The notes beneath the pieces were generated by a model. That model searched no databases and was not told the DNA's origin. It saw only the letters and a program-made list of their open reading frames with translations. The translations under genes and the position numbers were made by a program. This document shows, one piece after another, positions 24,601 through 35,346 of a DNA stretch of 64,000 bases. Within the stretch, counting starts at the first letter, position 1. The number at the start of each line of letters is the position of its first letter. This stretch comes from Tetragonia tetragonoides (taxonomy: Eukaryota; Streptophyta; Magnoliopsida; Caryophyllales; Aizoaceae): positions 10,733,501 to 10,797,500 of the forward strand of contig CM076147.1 in NCBI GenBank assembly GCA_038025085.1, given 5' to 3'.

Positions 24601-26088
24601 TTTTACATTCTTGGCCAAGTACAAAGATGGGAAGAGCAATGTTGTTGCTGATGCTCTTTCACGAAGAAACCACTTGCTTGTGACACTTGAAGCGAAGCTC
24701 CTAGGCTTTGAACATCTCCAAGAACTATATGACAAGGATGCTGATTTCTCTGAGTCATTTAGAGCTTGCAAAGAAGGGGAGCATGGTGATTATTTCATAC
24801 AAGATGGGTTTCTATTCAAGAGGAACAAGTTCTGTGTTCCTAGGTCCTCTGTACGTGAGCTATTGGTTAGAGAAGTTCACTCGGGAGGATTAGCTGGACA
24901 TTTTGGAGTAACTAAAACCCTTGAGCTGTTACAAGAACACTTTTATTGGCCTAAGATGCTCAAAGATGTACATGCTATTGTGACGAGATGCGCTACATGT
25001 CAACGGGCCAAGAGTGCTTTTCACAAAGGGTTATACACACCATTACCGGTTCCTAGCATTCCCTGGGAGAGTGTGAGCATGGATTTCATTGTGGCACTCC
25101 CTAGAACTCAAAGGGGAAAAGATGCTGTGATGGTTGTCGTTGATAGATTGTCCAAGATGGCGCACTTTGTGCCATGTCACAAGACCGATGACGCCTCTCA
25201 TGTTGCTGACTTGTTCTATAAAGAGATAGTGAGGCTACATGGCATTCCCAAGACCATTGTGTCGGATCGAGATACTAAGTTTCTGAGTTACTTTTGGAAG
25301 ACACTTTGGAGACTCGTTGGGACGAAGTTACTCTTTAGCACTTCACATCACCCACAAACAGATGGGAAAACCGAGGTTACAAACAGGACCCTTGGTACTT
25401 TGCTTAGAGGGTTGGTGAGTAGAAGCACAAAAGATTGGGATATTAAGCTAGCACATGCGGAGTTTGCATATAACAGAACGCCTGGTTTACCACGGGTCGT
25501 TCTCCATTTGAGATTGTGTATGGCATTAATCCTTATTTGCCTATTGATTTCGTGTCTTTGCCTAGAGATGATGTTATCAATGTAGATGCCAAGGCAAGAC
25601 AACAAGCTTTCAAGAAGACCTGTGAGCAAGTTCGTGCGCGAGTAGAGAAGATGAACTCAAGGTACCAAGCTAGAGCTAACAAGGGCAGAAAGCAAGTTCT
25701 ATTTGAACCTGGTGACTTAGTTTGGTTACACCTGCGCAAAGAAAGATTTCCTTCTAGACGCAAGAACAAGCTTATGCCTCGAGCAGATGGTCCTTTTCAA
25801 GTTCTAGAGAAGATTGGAGACAATGAATACAAGATTGATCTTCCTAGTGAGTATGGAAACGTGAGCTCAACCTTCAATGTTGGTGATCTTAGCCCTTACT
25901 TAGAGGATACGAATTTGAGGGCAAATTCTTTTAAAGAAGGGGAGGTTGATGTAGGAGCAAGTACGTTAAAGGACAAGCAAGAAGACGACGAATCAAGAAC
26001 GTCCAAGAACCCAGTTCTTGGAACGTTAATGCTTGATCTTGAGCTGCTCATTGCCAAGAGTATAATGCCACGTGAGGTAAAGTGTTAG
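21620..26088 (+). pseudogene. gag-pol: CRM-type Gag-Pol polyprotein with one nonsense codon and one frameshift
   Basis: The first in-frame ATG after the primer site is 21620. Gag runs to a CCHC knuckle at 22553-22594. Protease has VDSG near 22847. RT spans about 23450-24060, with YLDD at 23891-23902. RNase H follows (FEVECDASG near 24325, then [10 protein letters not shown]). Integrase has an HHCC zinc region (24871-25010) and D, D, E residues near 25080, 25265 and 25375. A GPY/F-like module (RADGPFQVLEKI) closes it. A TGA at 21989-21991 interrupts Gag, and the frame shifts by one base near 25489 within the integrase. The last frame runs past the polypurine tract and about 47 codons into the 3' LTR, stopping at 26088, with no chromodomain. 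A C-terminal extension overlapping the LTR is what I recall for centromere-targeted CRM elements. Everything else appears in frame. Confidence 0.92.
25933..25945 (+). other. Polypurine tract of the CRM-type element
   Basis: AAAGAAGGGGAGG ends one base before the 3' LTR. It primes plus-strand synthesis and lies inside the open frame of the polyprotein, not after its stop codon. Confidence 0.85.
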
Positions 26089-26607
26089 GTAACTATGTTA
26101 GAGTGGCAAGAAGATGACTAGAAGCTGAAAAGAAGAAGCCTTGGGCACCAAGAAAACTGTTCCAGCGGTTTTGAGCCTTGGGCGCTAGGTAATCAGTTGT
26201 TTAGTTCGATTTCGTTTAGTATTCCCTTAATTAGTTAGAATATGTTTAGGAGAGTAATACTCTGATTGTTATTAGTATTAGAAGTCCATTAGGTGTTAGG
26301 AAAGCTGTTAGTTAGTCCGTTTTACAATTGTAGTCAGTTTCGTAGTTAGTTTCCTATTCGGACTAGGATTAGGATTCCGAATAGCTTTAGATTTCTTTGT
26401 CTATAAATAGGGGAGATCTTTGCTACTGTAAACTCGTGCTTTGATGATTAATTATTGAATACGTGAGTATTTACCCCTCAAACTGAGTGACTCAGGTTGA
26501 AACCCTTACGAGTGATTCGTGAGTTGTTCTTGAGTGATTCTTGAACAAGATCCCTTTGTGTGATACTATCAAAGGTCAATTTCCGTTTTGTTACTTATTT
26601 CACATTA
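25947..26607 (+). repeat. 3' LTR of the CRM-type element
   Basis: 661 bp, equal in length to the left LTR, with about nine substitutions and no length change noticed. The TATA box is at 26402-26409. Its first ~140 bases are also the 3' end of the polyprotein frame. Confidence 0.93.
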
Positions 26608-27787
26608 CACACCGTCACTGATGTGTAGCCAATCTCTCCAAGTCACACACCGACCTGAGAGAAACTCTACGCTTGTTACTAAGCTAGAGCAATTAAAAAT
26701 AACCAGATTGTTTGTCCTATTACACGCTTCAATACTAAGCAAAATAAGACCACAGAAAACTTATTATGCAATGACCAATCTAAGCAAAGACTCAAACTGA
26801 CAAGGACAGGGAACAGGGTTTAAGGTTGTTCTTTGTGATACAGGACGTATCTGGTTTGGACGATTTAGCGCTTTGCACAAATGATTCTGATCTCAATAAT
26901 GCACGCAAAGCTTAACGCTACAACTGAGCCTATCAGGCGCCTTATATAAGCAGGCCAAGGAGCTCAGTCCAATTAGGTTAAATCTCTTCAGAATATAAAC
27001 GATAAGATTTACCAAAAGATAGGATAGAGTTTAAGTAAAGATCAAAAACCTTTCTTAACTCAACCTATATGATAAAAACCGTCCAAATACTTTAACAGAA
27101 AATCTTGGTCAGCTAGCAAGTGATTTATCAGAATATAACCTCTAAAAGATAATTAGAAATATTCCAAAAGATAATTCACTTACTTTAACAATATAAACTT
27201 GGCCATTAAGTAAAATACTTTTCCAAGATAATATCTTTTCAAAATAAAATACGTTTCTCTTTAAGATACGATTTTGCAATATTCATTTTTCCTAAATAAA
27301 TTATATTTCTTCAGAAGAATATTTGTGTGAATATCTAAAAAGATAATACACAAAATATTCGTAGAAAATTAAATACGATATTATGCAAACTCGTTCAGAT
27401 ACACAACTTAGAAGGAACAGGGTCCAACTAGTTGTTCCCGTTTAATTTGGTTCCTTCACGCTGCAGTGCTGGTCACAGAGAACAGGGTTCACAAGAATGC
27501 TCCCCTGTACTCATAGACGCATGCACTCAGTCCTACAACCTTGTTCCCTTGTCATGATCAATTTAGACTCTTGCTAACTAGTCACGCATTGTACATAAAG
27601 ACTAATGACAAATGCACTTAATCACATTACATTGTCTTCATGTCTTGTTAGGATCCAAGCGTCTTCATGAGCAATCATGCTTTGAGCATTATACCTTCTT
27701 GCATCCTTAAGTCAACCTGCCATCATAGTTAGTTCACACATAGATAAGGACACTTTATTTGTTTTCATCAAAACCAGGAACCCAACA

Positions 27788-28469
27788 AATTCCCTCTTTT
27801 TGATGATGACAAACATGTGTGCTTATCTGAGCTAGATACCAATTAGATTGAGTACAAGACTAACTCAAGCGCTTACCTTGACTTACCATTACTGTGAACC
27901 AACCAGAAAAACCACGGGTAAGGAGGAAAAGGGTTCACAGCTTCACAATCAAGAACATCAGCTTAACATTATCGTCCATCACATTGAGACTTTTGCAGAT
28001 AGAAATTGTGCAATCAGAGTTGCAACTTTCAAGACTTTAGAGAATCAGAGTAGGCAGAGGAAACACAATTTCAAACTAGAAACCATTAGAGCAGAAATCA
28101 AATAATTTGTGTGCTAACCATCCATAGTGAATAGGTTAAACATGTACAAGAATTAAACTAGACTAAACCTTAACATGATCATATCAAACCTAATCATAAG
28201 CACACCACTCTTCCCCCTTTTGGCATCATCAAAAAGTGTCATGGACATTTGTTAAACATGCAAATAGTGATAAGTTAAGCCAAATTGTAGCAAGTATGTC
28301 ACAAGCATCACCTTCAGGGTTTAAGTGTATGCAAAGAAATGCAAGAATTAGTAGCTCAAACTTAAAAATCTATTGATATAGGCCATCCAGAAAATAGTCA
28401 AATAATATAAACCAAAAAGGACCAAGTATTATATATTGCACAGTCACAAAAGGAAAACATTGTTACAGA
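27788..28469 (-). other. Sirevirus 3' untranslated region with two polypurine tracts
   Basis: Reading the minus strand, AAAAAGAGGGAATT (complement of 27788-27801) abuts the 3' LTR and is the likely plus-strand primer. A second purine tract, CCAAAAGGGGGAAG (complement of 28210-28223), lies about 420 bases further upstream. Multiple such tracts near the 3' LTR are a known Sirevirus feature. No coding frame is supported between them. Confidence 0.75.
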
Positions 28470-30415
28470 TTAAACAACATCTAGAGAGAAAAGAAAGAAA
28501 AGAAAAGAAAAGAGACTAAGGCTTTGAACAACAGGGGGAGGAACAGGGTCTGAAGGCTCGGGGTTGTCAGCAGATGCGTCTTCATTCTCAACCTCAAACC
28601 CATCTCTCAGCATCTTGATAAGCTCATCAAGCTTGCTTTGATGAGCCTTATTAGCCTTGGTCACTACATCAGTCAGATCAGCAACTTTCAGAGCCAGGTC
28701 AGCTTGCTTGGAGGTCACAGCATTGAGCTTGGCCTCAACCAACTGCAGTGTAGTGAACATTGCAGCCCTGCTTATACTGGCTCCTTCTATGGAAACAGCC
28801 TCTTGGCCCTATTCCCCCTCAGAACCAGCTTTCTCATCATCCTCCACCTCCTCTGGATCCCCATCAAACCTCAAGCCAATTTGCTTCAAATACTGCTTGC
28901 CCACCTAATTCAAAGTCGTAGGTGATGCCCCATCAGCAAGAGGTACCCCAAAGAGTTTGATGACCAAGGTGAGAGCATACCCATATGGCAGAGAGTGGGT
29001 GATTTTCTTGGCACTGAGGACGTAGGCAATGTGATGAATCATGATAGCAGGAAGATTTACCTTTTCTCTCCGTTCAACCAGGTCCATTATGCTCATGTCA
29101 TAGGCTTAGCAGTATTCCCTACCTTCCTCTCTAGGAACCAGGGTCCTGAACACAAGTTCAAAGTACAGCTTGTGCGTAGGAACAAGGTCCATAGCCTTGA
29201 CCCGTTTGGCACATCCTCCTACATATTCCTGGAGTACTTTCTTACAGTGGCTATAGGGTCAAGTGTCTCATACTCAGGCCAGACACCACCCCTAGCCCAC
29301 TAAGCAAAACTTGTACTAGGGATTTCAAAGATCTTCCCTAAATCAGACGCATTGAATTTAATGGGAATCCCAGACACCTCACTCCTGACCACCCCCTTCT
29401 TCACAGTACAATTGAGATAAAACTGTTTGAATTCAGCATAGTGGAAGGTAGTCCTAAAGGTCAGATAAGTACCCCACCCCTGAGACATGACATTAGTAAC
29501 AAAATACGCAGCCCCATTTTCCTTCATCCAATCCAAACACTAAACATTACCTGGCATGCTTCGTCTGGAGAGGATTTGAGCAGTCCTTGCATCTATCTCA
29601 TCCTGGCTCATCTTCTTTGTCTTGCCAGTGTTGCCAGCAGGAGTAGATGCAGAAGGCATGGAGACTAAGGCCTTATTCCTCTTGGCACGACGGGAAGAAG
29701 CCTCAGCTACCTCAGGTGGAGGAGTCTTAGTGGGTGCGTCCAAGACCCGTTCAGAAACGGTCTTTCTTTTCTTGGACGGAGGTGGTGTGGGAACAGGTTC
29801 TGTGACAGGGTCCTTGAGAAGGGAACCCTGTTTCTTTGAAGACCCAGCAGCCGTCTTCTTGGATTTCTTGGGATCAGCTGTGGGAACAGGTGGTTCCACA
29901 GCAAATTCCTGTTCCTCCAGAGTAGAGGCGCTCTCTGTTCCAGACTTCTCTCCTCCCTCACTCTCCTTTTTCTCTCCCTCAAGCTCTCCTTTTGATTTCC
30001 CAGCACCCTCTTTCTTTTTCTTTCCCTTCTCACCAGTCTCCTTAACATACTTAGCACCGATCCCAGCGCCTTCATCCAGAAGAGCGTCTACTTCATGAGC
30101 TAGCTCAAACACGCTAACTTTCTTGGTTGTACTCTTCTTGGTTTTCTTCTTGGAAGAAGAAGCTGAGGCCCCTGCCTTCTATTGCGTAGTGCCTTCTCCC
30201 ACCAAAGGCTCAGTGGAAGACTCTGGTAAAGAAGGTGGAGATGGTTGAGCTGGTTTAGAAGAACCAGGTCTCTTGCTCGCTGAGGATTTGACAGGTATGG
30301 CAGGAGTTGTGACTGGGGTTAAGGATTTGATGGGAGTGGTGGAAGGTGTTGTTTCAGCTGTTAGTTTAGCAGCTAGTGACTTCTTAGATGCTGATGATCT
30401 GGTTCCACTTACCAT
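28470..30415 (-). pseudogene. Extra ORF downstream of Sirevirus pol (plant-transposon-protein-like)
   Basis: The ATG is at 30415 on the minus strand. Frames 30179-30415, 29540-30112 and 29300-29536 are in the same register, separated by stop codons; the register then shifts before 28905-29096 and 28470-28760. The N-terminal third is lysine-, proline- and serine-rich and probably disordered. The middle (VVRSEVSGIPIKFNASDLGKI) resembles the 'putative plant transposon protein' domain found in plant retroelements. The C-terminal part (LVEAKLNAVTSKQADLALKV) is a likely coiled coil. Sireviruses often carry an extra, sometimes env-like, ORF at this place. No signal peptide or membrane segment is evident here, so an envelope role is not supported. 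It has its own putative promoter upstream. Confidence 0.7.
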
Positions 30416-30614
30416 TTTATAGCTGGGATTAGGGTATTGAAGAGATGAAACAAAACGAGAAATAAGGGATTGATTCTTGAAATAACGGGAAGAATTTCAA
30501 AAAATTTGAGAAGAAGAGAGAGAATTCCGAGAGAGAAATAACGGGAAGAATTTGAGAGAGAGAGTTTAGGGAGCTGATTTGAGTTGTGATGATGAAGAAC
30601 AACGGTCTAGCCCC

Positions 30615-30622
30615 TATTTATA
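30615..30622 (-). promoter_or_regulatory. Putative internal promoter (TATA box) for the extra Sirevirus ORF
   Basis: The minus strand reads CTATAAATAGGGGC about 200 bases upstream of the extra ORF's ATG at 30415. The interval is pyrimidine-rich (many CTCTC runs) and lacks ATG codons in the part read, like a plant 5' untranslated region. It lies well downstream of the RNase H coding end. Confidence 0.6.
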
Positions 30623-30999
30623 GAGAAATAATCCCAACTGCCTCTAATTATTAGAAAATCAGACGCAATTAAATGCGTCTGAATTTGCCCGTTGGGAACA
30701 GGTTTTGCTTGAGGCAGAGTGACTGAGGGAACAGGGTCCATGTATTAGTCTTAAGATTCATGCAACAACAATTTTGAGGACAGTAAGGGACATATCAATA
30801 GACCAAAGTGAGTCCTTTAGTTCAGGTCATACAGTTATGCATTTTACTGCACGCGAGCTGGTATAGACGTACAAAAGCTTTAAAAAGCCACACAAATCAC
30901 ACATATACACACATAAAACATGTAGAGACACTCTAACCAATCATCGAGGGAACAGGGTGCACATACAACTAAGTAATCTTGATCATGCCTATTTCTAGT

Positions 31000-32587
31000 C
31001 TAAGATTCTCATACCTTTCTCTGCTCAATAGTTTAGTAAAGAGATCTGCCAATTGATCCTCCGTCTTGCAAAAATTCAATTTAATGAATCCTTTCTCTGC
31101 ATTGTCTCTCAGAAAGTAATGTCTAATGTCAATGTGCTTTGTTCTTGAATGTTACACTGGATTTTTGGAAATATTTATAGCACTTGTGTTGTCACACAAG
31201 ATTGGCATACAACCTGCATCAATTCAAAAATCCTTTAATTGTTGTCTTACCCACAACAATTGTGTACAACATGAAGCTGCTTCCACATACTCAGCTTTAG
31301 CAAGAGACATGGCCACATAATTTTGCTTTTTGGAGGCCCAAGAGATCAAGCAAGGCCCTAGGAAAGTTGCCATGCCTGATGTGCTCTTCCTGTCTACAAG
31401 GTATCTTGCATAATCAGCGTCAGCATAGCCAATTAAATCAATGCCAACACCTCCAGGGTACTAAAGACATAGGTCTTCAGTTTCCTTGAGGTACCTTAGG
31501 ATACGTTTGACTTGTGTAAGATGTGACTCTTTGGGATTTGCTTGAAACCTTGCACACAAGCTAACACTATACGTGATATCAGGTCTACTAGCAGTTAGGT
31601 ACAATAAAGAGCCAATCATACCTCTATACACTGTTTGATCAACGCTCTTACCTGCTTCATCCAAGTCAAGCTTGACATTGGTGGCAACAGGTGTATCATA
31701 GACCTTGGCATCTCTCATGCCATATTTCTTGATCAACTCTCTGGCATATTGCTGTTGATGAATCATTGTTCCTTCTGAAGTTTGTTTTATTTGTAAGCCT
31801 AAAAAGAAATTAATCTCACCCATCATACTCATTTCAAATTCACTCGTCATCAACTCAGAAAATTCCGTACACAAAGATTGATTAGTTGCACCAAAAATTA
31901 TATCATCAACGTAGATTTGTACAACTAACAAACTTTTCCCTTTTCTCGTAAGAACAGGGTTGTATCAACTTGTCCTCTTTGATAACCATTGTCCATTAGA
32001 AAGTTTGACAGACGTTCATACCAAGTTCTAGGACCTTGTTTCAAGCCATACAATGCTTTGTCAAGTTTATAGACGTGGTCAGGGGACTCATTGCTTTCAA
32101 ACCCAGAGGGTTGCTTCACATAGACTTCCTCTTTCAAGTACCCATTCAGAAAGGCACTTTTGACATCCATCTGTTGCAATTTAAAGTCCATATGAGCTGT
32201 AAACGCTATCAGCATGCGTATTGCCTCAATTCTAGCAACAAGGGCAAATGTCTCATCATAGTGAATCCCCTCTTGCTGGTTGTAACCTTGAACAACCAAT
32301 CTAGCCTTGTTTCTAACCACAATACCTGTCTCATCCAGTTTGTTCCTGAACACCCATTTAGTCCCAATGATGGTCCTATTATCAGGTCTAGGAACAAGGT
32401 GCCAGATCTTGTTCCTTTCAAACTGGTTGAGTTCCTCTTGCATTGCAATTATCCAATCAGCATATTGCAAAGCTTCATTAATATTATGTGGTTCAATATA
32501 GGACAAGAAAGCAGAAAAGGCCATAAAGTTCTGTACAGAAGCTCTCGTTTGAATCCCTTTGTTTATATCACTACTGATTTGATTCAT
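31000..32587 (-). pseudogene. pol: Sirevirus reverse transcriptase and RNase H
   Basis: The frame 31925-32587 holds the copia RT N-terminal half (IIGTKWVFRNKLDETG, MDVKSAFLNGYL, YGLKQGPRTWYERL). The frame 31461-31931, shifted by one register, continues with VVQIYVDDIIFG, carrying the catalytic aspartates, then LTASRPDITYSVSLCARF. After a stop at 31461 the RNase H domain is readable to about 31010 (GYADADYARYLVDRKSTSG), with further breaks. The only visible faults in RT are the frameshift near 31930 and one substitution-level change of the usual family motif; the enzyme is not expressible as one chain. Confidence 0.88.
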
Positions 32588-34175
32588 GGGATGAGAGCTC
32601 TGATGTTTCCAAGAACGTGGCTAGAAGCCAGAACTTTCTGGATCATGTCTTTGTGGAGAGGGAACAGGGTCCTCTCTTGGATTTTCATTTTGATCAACTC
32701 CTTCCTCTATGGGTGTTGTTCCCATATCAGGAGTATTTGTTCCCCCTGAGTCCATTGTGTGGACTCTTGTAGGCGTAGAACTTGTTTCTTCCTCCACAGC
32801 ATTACCTGTTTCTTCTGAGACTTCTTCTTCTTCTTCTTCTTCTTCCCTTTCTGGTGCAAGGCCAATTGGGAAGTCTTCTTTATCCTGCAGCACTGACTCA
32901 AGACTTGCATTAGATTCATGAAACACAACATGTACACTTTCCTCAACTTTCTGAGTTCTCTTGTTGAGGACCCTGTATGCTTTGCTCTGAGGAGCATAGC
33001 CTACAAAGACAGCCTCATCACTCCTAGCATCAAATTTTCCCAAGTTAGTCTTTCTGTTGTTATGTACATATCACTTACAACCAAAGGCTCTAAAGTGGGA
33101 AATCTTTGGCTTTCTTCCTCTTAGTAATCCATAGGGTGTATTTCTGAAAATGGGCCTTAGCATGGCACGATTTATGATATAGCAAGCTATGATGACAACT
33201 TCTCCCCACATGTTCCTAGGAAGGTCACTAGCTAGCAACAGGGTTCTAGCTATGTCTTCCAAGGTCCTGTTCTTTGTTTCAACTACCCCGTTCTGTTGGG
33301 GCGTTTTTGGGGCAAGAAGTTGTGATCAATGCCATGTTGAGCACAGTAGTTTATGAATTTGTCATTCTCAAACTCTGTGCCATGATCAGACCTTAGAGAT
33401 AGTATATCAGCTCCAACCTGTTTCTGCATTCTGTTAGCAAATATTTCAAACACATCAAAAGTTTCATCTTTAGAAACAAGCAACAAGGTCCATGTGAATC
33501 TTGAATAGTCATCTACAATAACAAAAAACATAATTTCTTCCTCCACTAGTTTGAACTCTCATAGGACCACAAAGATCCATGTGTAGAAGCTCAAGAGGTC
33601 GTGAAGTACTTACCATGTTCTTTGTCTTACGAGAAGACTTTACCTGTTTACCTCTAGCAGAGGCACCACATAACTCATCACTTTTGAATTTGATTTTAGG
33701 TAAACCAATGACAAAGTTCTGTGATGCTAGCTTGTTCAAGGTGTTAAGACTTACATGTCCAAACTGTCTATGCCACAAAGAGGCATCAGTTTCAATAGCA
33801 CTGAGACATGTTTAAGAGTTACTAGAAAACTTATTTACATCCACTTTGTAAACATTCTTGTGCCGCTTTCCCTCTAGCACCACATTATTTGTCTTGTGAT
33901 TTGCAACTATGGAACTATGTGTAGTGAATAGGACATTGTTCCCTTTATCACATACTTGTGAAACACTCGACAAATTATGCTTTAAACCATCAACCAAGTA
34001 GACTTCATCTATGGACTGTGTTAGTTACTTACCAACCTTACCTATACTGACCACTTCACTTGTTTGGTCGTCACCAAAAGTCACACTCCCACCTTCGTAG
34101 GCTGTGAGTGAAAGAAATACAGATTTTTCTCCTGTCATGTGCCTTGAGCAGCAACTGTCCACATATCATGGCTTG
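32588..34175 (-). pseudogene. pol: Sirevirus protease and integrase
   Basis: The protease start reads YVDSCCSRHMTG (near 34130-34170), with the usual DSG altered to DSC. The frame 33812-33997 continues the domain (LVDGLKHNLSSVSQVCDKGN). GAG-pre-integrase is at 33509-33778 (SLWHRQFGHVSLNTLNKLAS), leading to LLHMDLCGPMR. The integrase core continues at 33283-33546 (VIVDDYSRFTWTLLL, SDHGTEFEND), then 33071-33262 and 32621-33043 (FVGYAPQSKAYRVLNKRT). A (TTC)n run at 32820-32846 encodes a glutamate tract in the linker to RT. Several frameshifts and stops are present. Confidence 0.85.
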
Positions 34176-35287
34176 CTCTCTTTCACTTTAGCCTCTACTT
34201 CTTCATCTTTAGAAGAGATATCTGTTCTGACCATAGTGCATAGATCCTCCACTTCATCTTCTGGATTATCATCCTCGTTGTCTGACCAACCAGCCAGCAT
34301 ACTCACGTATCTTGCTTCTCTTTTGGTGAACCTTTTCTGTCTTTCTGGAGGAGGATGGACGCTGTTCTGTCTGCATGTTCTTACTTGGCTCAGGACACTC
34401 GTTCTTGAAGTGACCAAGTCTTGAGCACTTGTGACATCTGATCTTGGATTTGTCAAAGTTTCCACCTCTCCCTGAATTTGACGAAGCTTGAGTGAAACTT
34501 CCTCTATTACCATAGAAGCGAACAAACTTCCTAGCAACAAGGCTTATCTAATCTTCATTTAGATCTAGGTCATCTTCAGGAAACTCATCCACTTGGAAAG
34601 CAATCTCCTTTTCTCTCTTGGTATCATTAAATTTAACTTGTAACTCTTGAGTCATTAAGTTACCAATTAATTCTTCATCCTTCATGATGGACAAATCCCT
34701 TGCCTCTTGAATAGCTGTTACTTTAGGTGTCCATGTGTTGTTTACTGGTAGACTCCTTAACAATTTTCTAACAACATCTTCTTCATCAAAAGGTTTCCCA
34801 AGGTATTTGAGTTGATTTAGGATATTGTTGAACCGAGCATACATGTCTTTGATAGTCTCTGTTGGTTCCATTTTAAACAATTCATATTGCCTAATCAACA
34901 TATCTAATTTGGATAGCTTTACCTGTGAGGTGCCTTCATACACAGTCTCCAAGGTCTTCCAGATGCTTTGAGCAGTGTCACATACTTGAATACGATTGTA
35001 TTCCTTAGCATCAACTCCACAGTGTAGGAGTTTGACAGCTCTACCATTTTCTCTATCTGCTTCATGTCAGTATTGGCCTATTTTTCTGGAGGTTTGATGC
35101 TTTTCTTGCCTTCTGTATCCACTTGCTCTATAACCAGATCTCCCTTCTGAGTTATTTGCCATAACTCAAAGTCTTCAGCGTTGATGGAAATTTTTATTCT
35201 TTTCTTCCACCAAGAGCAGAACTCTCCATTAAACAGCGGTGGACTGTTAATGGTTTGTCCTTCCCTCATCTCACTAGGTGCACTCAT
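34176..35287 (-). pseudogene. gag: Sirevirus gag
   Basis: The ATG at 35287 lies 46 bases after the primer site and starts the typical copia Gag (SPPLFNGEFCSWWKKRIKI). A stop at 35078 and a frameshift precede the next part (34548-34952: TVYEGTSQVKLSKLDMLIRQ, MYARFNNILNQLKYLGKPF). A CCHC knuckle (CHKCSRLGHFKNEC, complement of 34395-34436) is read in a third register. Confidence 0.85.
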
Positions 35288-35332
35288 TTTTGCGGAAAAA
35301 CTTAAGTTGTTAGCCTTTTAATGAGCAACCTA

Positions 35333-35344
35333 GCTCTGATACCA
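35333..35344 (-). other. Primer-binding site of the Sirevirus
   Basis: The complement reads TGGTATCAGAGC, two bases after the 5' LTR end (CA at 35347). This is the exact initiator methionine tRNA site and fixes the minus orientation. Confidence 0.92.
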
Positions 35345-35346
35345 AC

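Larger units (their letters stand above)
20796..26607 (+). mobile_element. CRM-type Ty3/gypsy (chromovirus) retrotransposon, nearly complete
   Basis: Two 661-bp LTRs (20796-21456 and 25947-26607) start TGATG and end CATCA (left) or CATTA (right). The target duplication CACAC is perfect (20791-20795 and 26608-26612). About nine differences between the LTRs were counted by eye, so the insertion is young relative to its surroundings. Between them lie a primer site, one long gag-pol frame and a polypurine tract. The RT and integrase read most like the plant centromeric retrotransposon (CRM) lineage, recognised from memory of the family. It is inserted in the Sirevirus 3' LTR in the opposite orientation. 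Confidence 0.93.
20492..27787 (-). repeat. 3' LTR of the Sirevirus, split by the CRM element
   Basis: Two parts, 20492-20795 and 26608-27787, together match the intact LTR at 35347-36820 along their length. The part to the right contains a TATA box on the minus strand (TATATAAG, complement of 26941-26948). The LTR starts TGTTGGG at 27787 on the minus strand. Confidence 0.9.

Noticed and set aside
29622..30098. Plus-strand 158-codon frame
   Set aside because: It is the shadow of the Lys/Pro/Ser-rich minus-strand Sirevirus ORF.
28905..30415. Envelope gene in the Sirevirus
   Set aside because: The position fits, but no signal peptide, membrane segment or cleavage-like site is evident, so only an extra ORF is called.
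32036..32749. Plus-strand 237-codon frame
   Set aside because: Antisense shadow of the Sirevirus RT; no domain of its own.
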